Origin: Sulfurospirillaceae bacterium
GTDB lineage: Bacteria; Campylobacterota; Campylobacteria; Campylobacterales; Sulfurospirillaceae
Assembly (NCBI GenBank): GCA_028705785.1
Contig: JAQWCT010000002.1
Coordinates: 1 to 38,920 of the forward strand
Direction: 5' to 3'
Length of the DNA stretch: 38,920 nucleotides
The notes under the pieces were generated by a model, which did not search any database, was not told the origin of the DNA, and worked only from the letters and a program-made list of their open reading frames with translations. The translations under genes and the position numbers were made by a program. Positions 30,374 through 37,829 of the stretch are shown piece by piece (the first letter of the stretch is position 1; every line of letters starts with the position of its first letter).

Positions 30374-31896
30374 TGCAGTATCTCTTAGCCATTGATGCAG
30401 GAACAGGTAGTATCAGAGCCGTTTTGTTTGATGTCTTAGGCAATCAAATTGCTATCTCTCAAAGAGAATGGACGCACCTTGAAGAAGCAGGTGTTGAAGG
30501 CTCGATGGCGTTTGATTTTAGGCAAGGGTGGAAACTGTGTACAGCGTGCATCAAAGAAGCCATTCAAGGCATTGATGCTCATGATATTTTAGCCGTGTCC
30601 GCTTCGAGTATGCGCGAGGGCATTGTAGTGTACGATAAAGATAAAAACGAGCTTTGGGGTGTTGCCAATGTCGATAGTAGGGCAGGCGAGCAAGTCAAAT
30701 ACTTGAAAAACCTCTCTGCTTCTATGGAGAGAGATTTTTATCTCAAAAGTGGTCAAACTTTTGCGCTCAGTTCCATGCCACGGCTTTTATGGCTTAAAGA
30801 AAATAGGGCGGATGTGTATGAAAAGGCCACTTATTTTACGATGATTAGTGATTGGGTGTTGTTTAAACTGTGTGGCGAGTTGGCATGTGAGCCATCAAAT
30901 GGTGGAACAGCTGGGGCTTTTAGTCTTCAAAGTCGTGATTGGGATAAAGAGCAATTTACTTTGTGTGGACTCAAAGACTTGTTTGTTCCCATCTTGGAAA
31001 GTGGAGAAGTTTTAGGGAAAGTCAGCCAAAAAGCAAGTGATGAAACGAGACTTTGCAGTCAAACTTTAGTCGTTATGGGTGGTGGCGATGTGCAAATTGG
31101 AACGGCTGGGCTTGGGGCAAATGCGCTTGGCGACGCCGTCATTTTGGGTGGTAGTTTTTGGCAACAAGAGATTAATATCGCTTCATCTACACCACTTTCA
31201 AATGAGATGCGACTTCGTGTCAATCCTCATGTGATTCAAGGCATTTCACAAGCGGAGGGCATTACCTTTTTTAGTGGTTTGGTGATGCGCTGGTTTCGAG
31301 ATAGCTTAGGTGGTGGGAAAAGTTACGCACAACTAGAAAAAATGGCGCAAAGTGTTCCTGTTGGAAGTTATGGCATTATGCCTATTTTTAGTGATGCGAT
31401 GAATTATGGCAAGTGGTATCATGCGAGTCCTTCATTTATAGGGCTTGGACTTGACCCTCAAAAATACAATGTAGCTTCGATGTTTAGGGCTTTGCAAGAA
31501 AATGCGTGTATCGTAAGTGCCATTAACCTTGAACATATCAAAGCCTTTAGCGGAGTCTCTCCTAGTTCGCTTATTTTTGCCAGTGGCGCTTCACAAGGTA
31601 AGCTTTGGCCTCAGATATTGTGCGATGTAACAGGCTTACATGTAAAGGTTCCCGTTGTCAAAGAAGCCACGGCTTTGGGAGTTGCGATGGCTGGAGGCAT
31701 TGGGGCTGGAGTTTTTCACGATTACGCAGAAGCGGGAAAAAGTTTAGTTAAAATAGAAAAAACCTACGAGCCAAATGAGCGTAATTTTGAAACTTACAGA
31801 CAAATCAAAGAAAAATGGGTTAAAATTTACGCCAAACAATTAGAACTCGTCGATGAAGGATTGATATCCTCGATGTGGAAAGCACCAGGAATTTAA
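30373..31896 (+). CDS. lsrK: Autoinducer-2 kinase LsrK
   Basis: LsrK is a FGGY-family kinase that phosphorylates the quorum signal AI-2 (DPD) in the cytoplasm. The 507-residue protein follows remembered E. coli LsrK closely along its length: DAGTGSIRAVLFD, SASSMREGIV, GQTFALSSMPRLLWL, TMISDWVLFKL, CEPSNGGTAG, VVMGGGDVQIG, VILGGSFWQQ, RVNPHVIQGISQAE, FFSGLVMRWFRDS, GIMPIFSDAMNYGKWYHASPSF, PVVKEATALG and the end LISSMWKAPG. This is much closer than expected for a glycerol or xylulose kinase. The ATG at 30373 overlaps the aldolase stop by one base; an upstream frame start at 30337 lies in that gene. No lsrABCDFGR genes are in the window. Confidence 0.93.
   Translation: MQYLLAIDAGTGSIRAVLFDVLGNQIAISQREWTHLEEAGVEGSMAFDFRQGWKLCTACIKEAIQGIDAHDILAVSASSMREGIVVYDKDKNELWGVANVDSRAGEQVKYLKNLSASMERDFYLKSGQTFALSSMPRLLWLKENRADVYEKATYFTMISDWVLFKLCGELACEPSNGGTAGAFSLQSRDWDKEQFTLCGLKDLFVPILESGEVLGKVSQKASDETRLCSQTLVVMGGGDVQIGTAGLGANALGDAVILGGSFWQQEINIASSTPLSNEMRLRVNPHVIQGISQAEGITFFSGLVMRWFRDSLGGGKSYAQLEKMAQSVPVGSYGIMPIFSDAMNYGKWYHASPSFIGLGLDPQKYNVASMFRALQENACIVSAINLEHIKAFSGVSPSSLIFASGASQGKLWPQILCDVTGLHVKVPVVKEATALGVAMAGGIGAGVFHDYAEAGKSLVKIEKTYEPNERNFETYRQIKEKWVKIYAKQLELVDEGLISSMWKAPGI
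31636..31645. repeat. TTACATGTAA palindrome, copy 18 (in lsrK)
   Basis: Exact copy, read as GLHVK at the position where E. coli LsrK has GLPVN. Confidence 0.95.
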
Positions 31897-31897
31897 C

Positions 31898-32284
31898 ATG
31901 TATATAACCAATGAAAACAATCACGCATACCGCTTTGGCGCCTATGGCCCTAAATACTTAACCAATGGAGAGACCAATGTAGACTTAGGTGTGGTGGTCA
32001 TCACGCCTAATGAAAACCATCCATGCCATATGCATGTGCATCAAGAAGAGTCATTTTTAGGGCTTGAGGGCGAGTGCAATGTCTGGGTCAATGGCGCGTT
32101 AGTTGTGTTAAAAGTAGGGGATTATCTGGTATGTGGGCCTGGGGATTCGCATTTTTTTGAGAATGTCACCGATGTCAATTTTAAAGCAGTATTTATCAAA
32201 GCGCCACGACTTGATGTGAAAGATAGCGTCTATATTGACTGGAAACCAGGGATGGTATACGATAAAACTAAGGTTATTCAATAA
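31898..32284 (+). CDS. Cupin-domain protein linked to LsrK
   Basis: This 128-residue single-domain cupin has motif 1 as HPCHMHVHQEESFLGLEGE (metal-ligand His/His/Glu) and motif 2 as GDYLVCGPGDSHFFEN (Pro-x-Gly, His, Asn). It starts 1 nt after the lsrK stop, with AGGAA upstream, so it is the third gene of the aldolase-lsrK-cupin operon. Small cupins often isomerise or bind sugars and sugar phosphates, so a role on phospho-AI-2 in place of LsrG is possible but only inferred. Confidence 0.82.
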   Translation: MYITNENNHAYRFGAYGPKYLTNGETNVDLGVVVITPNENHPCHMHVHQEESFLGLEGECNVWVNGALVVLKVGDYLVCGPGDSHFFENVTDVNFKAVFIKAPRLDVKDSVYIDWKPGMVYDKTKVIQ

Positions 32285-32289
32285 ACTTC

Positions 32290-32337
32290 ATGTAAATCTC
32301 ATTTATTTACATTAAAATTACTTTCGCTAGGTACAAT
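32290..32337 (+). promoter_or_regulatory. Operator-like inverted repeat and -10 box before the radical SAM gene
   Basis: ATGTAAAT (32290-32297) and ATTTACAT (32305-32312) form 8-bp arms around a 7-bp centre. TACAAT at 32332-32337 is a possible -10, which places the right arm near the -35 region. It could equally be a weak hairpin ending the lsrK operon. Confidence 0.4.
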
Positions 32338-32372
32338 GTCACATAAAAGCGACAAAGGATTTGTGTAAAATC

Positions 32373-33635
32373 ATGCAACAAAAAATTATCACTAGGGCGA
32401 CTAGCTATTTTATGGCGCACTATACGAAAAAATATCTTCATATTGAAAAGCAAACCCATAGAGGTTTGCCAACTTGTAGTGAAAATAAAAAATACCTTCT
32501 TTATATTCACATTCCCTTTTGCACGATGTTTTGCCCTTATTGTTCGTTTAATAAATTCAAATATATGATAGAAGAAGCGACGGTTTATTTTGCAAGTTTA
32601 CGGGAAGAACTCTTACATGTAAAGGCATTGGGATATGATTTTGACCATCTTGTTATTGGAGGTGGAACGCCTTTAATTAACGAAGATGAACTCATCAAAA
32701 CGATAGAACTTTGTAAAAAGCTTTTTTCTATTGAGGATGTTTCGTGCGAGAGTGACCCTAACCATATTCAAAAACCAACTATTCAAAAATTGGTAGGTTT
32801 GGTCGATAGAATTTCTATCGGTGTACAAAGTTTTGATGATGCTATACTCAAAAAACTTGGTCGATACGAAAAATTTGGCTCCTCAAATCAGATATATGAA
32901 AAAATAGATAGCATGTTAGGTATGTTACCGCTTACCAGCGTTGATATGATTTTCAATTTTCCCAACCAAACACCTGAGGGCATCGTTAAAGAGCTTGAAA
33001 TTCTCCAAAGTTTATCCCCTGAACAAACCAGTATTTATCCGCTGATGACTTCTTCGACAGTGAGTAGCAATGTGAAAAAAACATTGGGAGAGTACAGCGT
33101 GACCCAAGAATATGATTTTTATAAAATCATTACAAAAACACTTCAAAAAATGTATCCAAGCCAACATGGTTGGTCGTATTCTAAAGAAAATGATGTGATT
33201 ATTGATGAGTATATTATCGACAATAAAGAGTATGTAGGCGTGGGTTCTGGCTCTTTTAGCTTTTTAAATGACACTTTGTATCTCAATGAATTTTCACTTG
33301 AGAGGTACGCCGAGCTAGTTGCTAAAAAAGGAAGTGCAGTAACTAAAATGAGAACTTTTCCACGCCAAAGCCAAATGTACTATCGTTTGATGGTGGATCT
33401 TTTCAATGGAAAGCTCTCTAAGCGAAGATTTGCCACTGAGTTTGGGGTTCCCATTTCTCAAAACCTTTCCAAAGAATTGTGGTTGCTTAAACTAGCAGGG
33501 GCGATTAAAGATAATGGAGAAACCATTACTACCACGGAGTTTGGAAGCTATCTTTTTATGGTGATGATGAAAGAATTTTACATGGGTATGGACTATATCC
33601 GTGATGGAGAACGCAAAAAATTAGGGGTTATTTAA
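32373..33635 (+). CDS. HemN/HemW-like radical SAM protein
   Basis: This 420-residue protein belongs to the coproporphyrinogen III oxidase-like radical SAM family. The [4Fe-4S]-SAM motif is FCTMFCPYCSF (Cys50, Cys54, Cys57), preceded by YIHIPFC, with GGGTP near residue 97 and RISIGVQSFDD further on. The C-terminal HemN-type region is present. Relatives include HemN, the heme chaperone HemW and the heme-degrading ChuW/HutW enzymes; the sequence alone does not decide among them, and no heme genes adjoin. The ATG at 32373 is taken, but a TTG at 32361 is also possible; spacing from AAAGGA suits neither well. It converges with the Cache gene, overlapping by 8 nt. Confidence 0.85.
   Translation: MQQKIITRATSYFMAHYTKKYLHIEKQTHRGLPTCSENKKYLLYIHIPFCTMFCPYCSFNKFKYMIEEATVYFASLREELLHVKALGYDFDHLVIGGGTPLINEDELIKTIELCKKLFSIEDVSCESDPNHIQKPTIQKLVGLVDRISIGVQSFDDAILKKLGRYEKFGSSNQIYEKIDSMLGMLPLTSVDMIFNFPNQTPEGIVKELEILQSLSPEQTSIYPLMTSSTVSSNVKKTLGEYSVTQEYDFYKIITKTLQKMYPSQHGWSYSKENDVIIDEYIIDNKEYVGVGSGSFSFLNDTLYLNEFSLERYAELVAKKGSAVTKMRTFPRQSQMYYRLMVDLFNGKLSKRRFATEFGVPISQNLSKELWLLKLAGAIKDNGETITTTEFGSYLFMVMMKEFYMGMDYIRDGERKKLGVI
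32613..32622. repeat. TTACATGTAA palindrome, copy 19 (in the radical SAM gene)
   Basis: Exact copy, read as LLHVKA. It is the last exact copy; the remaining 6.3 kb of the window has only one-mismatch forms. Confidence 0.95.
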
Positions 33636-34473
33636 ACGAACTAAGCGATAAATTTTCACTCCAAACAAGAACAAAAAACCCTACATGTAAGCCATTAATA
33701 TCCACAATAGGCGTATGCAAAATCGTATAATCACCCCTTTTAATATACCCAGTCCCTTGAAAATTAACCTCTTTGATAAATTGAAGACCATTGGTATCAC
33801 GGTTGATAATGGTGTAATTATCCAATATCAGTTTAGAAGGATAGGTAATAGCATTAGAGATGTCTGCGTACTCATTTTTCATCAACACATAAAAATCAAT
33901 ACTATCTTTTTGAAAGTATTCATTGATGGATTTAAAATCTACCACTGTTTCGATGGAACCTACATAGCTTTGTTTGTCAAAAATAGGCGCAATGGCGCGA
34001 ATAAACATACCATGCCTTCCTATCTCGATACCTGTCATGGCTCGTTTGGTTTTTTTAATTTTTTCAAAGGCGTGACGAAAAGAACTCAGAGAGTCATTGT
34101 TGTTATTGTGATAGTCCCAAAGTCTGACAAAACTTTTAAAATCACTCGTATGTAAATGTAGCCTAATCGTTTCAAAAAGGTTAGCAGAAGAGAGAGCATT
34201 GCGCACATCTAAAAGGTGTTCTACGCAGGTTTCTCTATTTTTTGAGACAAGACACTCTATAACATAAGGGTTTTTGGAGAGGGTGATGGAACTTGCAAGA
34301 GAGACTTTGGTAATTTCTTCTATTTTGTTATTTAAAGTAGAAAGTAAGGCATCCATATGTTTTTTAAGGGCTTCTTCCTCTTCAAAAGCGATGGATTTGT
34401 TGTATAAAAAAAGCATAGATACACCAAAAAAGAGCATCAAAAAAATACCCAAAAAGAATTTATTGCTTTTCAT
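33628..34473 (-). CDS. Membrane-anchored Cache-type sensor protein
   Basis: This 281-residue protein has one N-terminal membrane helix (residues 6-25) and a periplasmic domain resembling the double-Cache sensors of kinases and chemoreceptors: a long first helix with KIEEITKVSLASSITLSKNP, a YRLRLH-like RLHLHTSDFKSFVRLWD strand region, and IEIGRHGMFIRAIAPIFDKQSYVGSIETVVDFKSINEYF, then a second unit. There is no cytoplasmic output domain, so it probably hands its signal to the kinase encoded just upstream, whose gene it overlaps by 4 nt (ATGA). It ends the molybdoenzyme operon. A one-mismatch palindrome (33681-33690) encodes LHVG. The ligand may be the substrate of the reductase (inference). Confidence 0.8.
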   Translation of the reverse strand: MKSNKFFLGIFLMLFFGVSMLFLYNKSIAFEEEEALKKHMDALLSTLNNKIEEITKVSLASSITLSKNPYVIECLVSKNRETCVEHLLDVRNALSSANLFETIRLHLHTSDFKSFVRLWDYHNNNNDSLSSFRHAFEKIKKTKRAMTGIEIGRHGMFIRAIAPIFDKQSYVGSIETVVDFKSINEYFQKDSIDFYVLMKNEYADISNAITYPSKLILDNYTIINRDTNGLQFIKEVNFQGTGYIKRGDYTILHTPIVDINGLHVGFFVLVWSENLSLSSFK

Positions 34474-35642
34474 AAAGCTCCTTTATCGACGCTATCAAGT
34501 AGCTTTTTTTTGTCTAGTTTAAATGTATAGATGAAAGTTGAGCCTTTATTTTCGGCTGATTGAATGGCAAAATCGACATCGTTTTTATTGCAGATATTTT
34601 GCACGATATTAAGTCCCAACCCAAAGCCACCTTGCACAGAGTCTTCTCGCTCAAATCGCCTCAGTGCTTTATAAATATCTTTAATACCTTGCCCCTCATC
34701 TTGAATCGTCAAAACACAACTATTTTCATCTTTTTTGGAGAGATCAATAGCAATATTCCCTTTAAAGAAGGAGTATTTGATAGCATTCGAAAGGGTGTTG
34801 TCTAAAATTCTTTGTAGTTCTATTTTGTTGATATAGACGATGAGGTTATCTTCAATGTGTGGTACAAGTGATATGGATTTGGAGACGGCGATGTCTTCAA
34901 AGAAAAAGACGCGTGAGCTTAGGTAGTCGCTTAAATTGACCACTTCTTTGTTGTATTGAACTTTGTTATGTTTGATGTAATACTCTACATCTTCATAAGT
35001 CATCTGCATCTGCTTTGTCGCAGCCTTAATGCGTTGGATATGTTTGGTAGGAGGCAGGGTTTTTGACATGAGTTCTAGGTTGATGTTGATAACACCTAGA
35101 GGCGTTTTAAGCTCATGCATCGCATCATTAAAAAAATCATTCATATATTTTTGAAGCTTTCGATACGGGTAAACACTGGAATTGACAAACAAACTGCTCA
35201 TAAGAAAAACCAAAAAAAGCACGATAAAAAAAAGCACCGTGGTGATAAAGACAATTTTGGTGTAATTAATTTTTATCGCAACAACGAGATAAAAAAGATC
35301 ACCATTGTGCAGTTTAACCTCTTTTTGATAGTATAAATGAGGGTAGATAACCTTGATTTTAAAGTCTAAATTTTCAAAAGAGGTATCAATATCGCTATAG
35401 AGTTTTTGATGCAAATAGTCATAAATATCGACATGAAAGCGCACACTACTAGGAACATTGAAGCGCTCTTCTTTAAAGATGCTTGCCTCATTGGCATCTA
35501 TCCATTCAAGTATTTCTTGCGTGGCTTTGTATTTTTCCTCACTGATGGTACTACTAAGGGCAAAGTAGCTTGGCACACAAAAAAGGAGCATCACCACGAG
35601 GGTATAGATAAAGATAAAAATGGATGGTTTAGGATACAACAT
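34470..35642 (-). CDS. Membrane sensor histidine kinase of the molybdoenzyme operon
   Basis: This 390-residue kinase has TM1 (residues 8-30), a periplasmic loop of about 95 residues, TM2 (about 129-152), and then directly the dimerisation domain with H-box FFNDAMHELKTPLGVIN (His176). The N-box is LDNTLSNAIKYS, the G1 box QDEGQGIKD and the G2 box GGFGLGLNIV. No PAS domain is seen. It overlaps the regulator gene by 14 nt and the Cache sensor gene by 4 nt, giving a three-part sensor system behind the reductase genes. Confidence 0.92.
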   Translation of the reverse strand: MLYPKPSIFIFIYTLVVMLLFCVPSYFALSSTISEEKYKATQEILEWIDANEASIFKEERFNVPSSVRFHVDIYDYLHQKLYSDIDTSFENLDFKIKVIYPHLYYQKEVKLHNGDLFYLVVAIKINYTKIVFITTVLFFIVLFLVFLMSSLFVNSSVYPYRKLQKYMNDFFNDAMHELKTPLGVININLELMSKTLPPTKHIQRIKAATKQMQMTYEDVEYYIKHNKVQYNKEVVNLSDYLSSRVFFFEDIAVSKSISLVPHIEDNLIVYINKIELQRILDNTLSNAIKYSFFKGNIAIDLSKKDENSCVLTIQDEGQGIKDIYKALRRFEREDSVQGGFGLGLNIVQNICNKNDVDFAIQSAENKGSTFIYTFKLDKKKLLDSVDKGAL

Positions 35643-36294
35643 CGATTTTATAGCCTAGCCCACGAGAAGATTTGATAAATTCGTCATTGACCTTGAGCCG
35701 TATTTTGCGGATATACATTCGAATATCAGCATAGCTTATCTCTTTCCCCTCCCACACATGTTCTCTCAACACTTCGATATCGCAAAAAGTGTTTTTGCGC
35801 TGAATTAAAAACCGCACCAAATCCTGCTCTTTGGAGGTAAGATTGACATTAATGGATTCTTTGGTGAGTTCACCTGTGGTAAAGTTAAAAACAAAGCCAC
35901 ATCCGAGTTTAAACTCTCCAGCATTGTCTGTTTTGTAATGTTTTTTGATGAGTTCATTGATGCGCAGTTCTAACTCTTTGAGTTCAAAAGGTTTTTTAAG
36001 ATAGTCGTTACATCCAAGCTCATACCCAATGGCGATATTGTCAATATCAGTGAGCGAAGTGGTGATGATGATAGGTGTGGTGATGCCTGCATTTTTGATA
36101 TGAGATATAAGCTCATGACCACTAATTTTAGGTACTTTGACATCCAGTAAAAAAAGATAATAGCACTTTTGCATGATGGCATCCAAGGCACTTTCTCCAT
36201 CAAAAAAAGCATCTACTTCAAAGCCTAAGCTCTCCAAATACTCTTTGATACTTTCATTGTAGTTATAGTCATCTTCTAATAGTAAAATTTTCAT
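35629..36294 (-). CDS. OmpR-type response regulator of the molybdoenzyme operon
   Basis: This 221-residue regulator has the acidic pair Glu-Asp-Asp at 7-9, phosphorylation site Asp51 in LLDVKVPKISG, the conserved Thr in IITTS and the switch Lys in LKKPFEL. The winged-helix output domain includes LTSKEQDLVRFLIQRKNTFC and ADIRMYIRKIRLKV, ending in SSRGLGYKI. Its ATG follows the stop codon of the NrfD-type subunit without a gap, so translation is likely coupled. It probably controls the reductase operon in response to an electron acceptor (inference). Confidence 0.93.
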   Translation of the reverse strand: MKILLLEDDYNYNESIKEYLESLGFEVDAFFDGESALDAIMQKCYYLFLLDVKVPKISGHELISHIKNAGITTPIIITTSLTDIDNIAIGYELGCNDYLKKPFELKELELRINELIKKHYKTDNAGEFKLGCGFVFNFTTGELTKESINVNLTSKEQDLVRFLIQRKNTFCDIEVLREHVWEGKEISYADIRMYIRKIRLKVNDEFIKSSRGLGYKIDVVS

Positions 36295-37266
36295 TTATTG
36301 CCCTGTATAGATTTGCCCAGCGTATACGATGTAGTAACGCAGCATAATAACACCCAAAATAACAACGATAGAGTTCATCCAGATATAGCCTACCCGATAA
36401 ACATGGCTTTTTAACGCGATGATAACAGTAAGTAAAGGGAGTAAAAGCCCTACACCAATAACTCCAAACCAAAATATAAAAGCCCACAGTCCCGTACTTA
36501 AAGCATCTTTGAGTGCGACCAATGAATCGCCACCCTCGTAACCCATCCCAATAAAGAGTATCCCAATGAGAGGAATTTCAGTTAAGATAACGCGAAGGTC
36601 GAGGACTAAGAGGTACTTGACACTCTCTTCACTCATGGTGCTTTTGAAAAAGAGAAGTCCGATAAGGATATTAACTGCAATACCCGAAGAAACGCCTGAA
36701 GTTAAGAATAAAATAGGCAAAATCGGACTATTCCACATAGGGATAGCGTAAATCGCACACAGTAAAAATCCCGTATAAGCCCCAATGCACAGTGCCGTAG
36801 CAAATAAAAAATATTCTATAATTTTAGAATAATGGTGAAAACTTTTAATATAGTCTATGAGCCATTCGATAAGGATGTAAGCGCGGTATTTGACAAATGT
36901 TTGCTCAAAAACAAGTACCATAAAGACGATAACGGTGGGGGTATAAATGAGCAAAAAGAGTACACCGAGTGTCATAACCGAATTAAAATTGTAACTTAGA
37001 AAGAGCCAGTAAAAAGAAAATGGTTTGCCCAAATCAAAGATAAGTAACATAAGTCCTAAGAAGATAGAAACAGGTGCAGTAATAGCCCCTGATTTAATCA
37101 TAGCATCCCAAATAGAGTAAGTATTTCGCTCGTGTCTATTCCATTTGACCAAAAGCCCAATGATGGTTGAGCCTGAGCTTAGGCCTGCTAAGAAAAGATA
37201 CACCGCGATTTCCCATGACCATGCAATAGCTTCATATTGTGCCATATTTCCCCAAACATTCATCAT
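36295..37266 (-). CDS. NrfD/PsrC-type membrane anchor subunit
   Basis: This is the quinol-interacting membrane subunit of a molybdoenzyme complex, 323 residues with eight to nine hydrophobic segments. The start WSWEIAVYLFLAGLSSGSTIIGLL matches the conserved first helix of NrfD/PsrC proteins. Later blocks are FDLGKPFSFYWLF, GAYTGFLLCAIYAIPMWNSPILPILFLTSGVSSGIA (the family's TG-x-LL and W-x-S/T pattern) and a closing set of helices. It overlaps the FeS subunit gene by 4 nt. It would transfer electrons from menaquinol to the FeS subunit. Confidence 0.93.
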   Translation of the reverse strand: MMNVWGNMAQYEAIAWSWEIAVYLFLAGLSSGSTIIGLLVKWNRHERNTYSIWDAMIKSGAITAPVSIFLGLMLLIFDLGKPFSFYWLFLSYNFNSVMTLGVLFLLIYTPTVIVFMVLVFEQTFVKYRAYILIEWLIDYIKSFHHYSKIIEYFLFATALCIGAYTGFLLCAIYAIPMWNSPILPILFLTSGVSSGIAVNILIGLLFFKSTMSEESVKYLLVLDLRVILTEIPLIGILFIGMGYEGGDSLVALKDALSTGLWAFIFWFGVIGVGLLLPLLTVIIALKSHVYRVGYIWMNSIVVILGVIMLRYYIVYAGQIYTGQ

Positions 37267-37829
37267 GACTTTATGCCTTTTTTATGAGGTATGAGAGTGA
37301 CTTTTGGGAAAGTGCGAAGATGCTCTTTGGGAAATGTAAAATAGTTCTTGTGTGATTTTTGTGATACGGTAGAATTTTTATCGTTTAAATCACCAAAGCT
37401 CAAAGCCTCTGTGGGGCAGATACTCACACAAGCAGGAAGGATCTCTTTGGAAACTCTATTCTCAAAACAAAAGGTACATTTTTCCACCGCTTTAGTATGA
37501 GGATTGATAAATCTCGCCTCATAAGGACAAGCAACAATACAATATTTACAGGAGATACACAAGCGCTCATCAATGTGGGTTAAACCATCTTTGGTTTGAA
37601 AAGAAGCATGGGTTGGACATACCGATACACAAGGAGCGTTCTCACACATCACGCAGGCATGACGGGAAAACTGCATGGATAGAGAAGGGAAAATACCGCG
37701 TGTTTCCATTCTCACTTGCAGTCTAAAAAAAGAGTCACTGACATTGTTTTCAACCCGACAAGCGATGCTACATGATTGACAGCCAATGCAAAGATTTTCA
37801 TCATAAATCATTCGGTATTTTTTAATCAT
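37263..37829 (-). CDS. PsrB/PhsB-type four-cluster ferredoxin subunit
   Basis: This 188-residue electron-transfer subunit has four [4Fe-4S] binding groups: CIGCQSCSIAC near residues 16-26, CVMCENAPCVSVC, CISCKYCIVACPYEA, and CTFCFENR with ACVSICPTEAL. It relays electrons between the NrfD-type anchor and the molybdopterin subunit, facing the periplasm if the complex is of the PsrABC type. No signal peptide is present, as usual for such subunits that are exported with the Tat-bearing catalytic partner. It overlaps both neighbours by 4 nt. Confidence 0.94.
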   Translation of the reverse strand: MIKKYRMIYDENLCIGCQSCSIACRVENNVSDSFFRLQVRMETRGIFPSLSMQFSRHACVMCENAPCVSVCPTHASFQTKDGLTHIDERLCISCKYCIVACPYEARFINPHTKAVEKCTFCFENRVSKEILPACVSICPTEALSFGDLNDKNSTVSQKSHKNYFTFPKEHLRTFPKVTLIPHKKGIKS

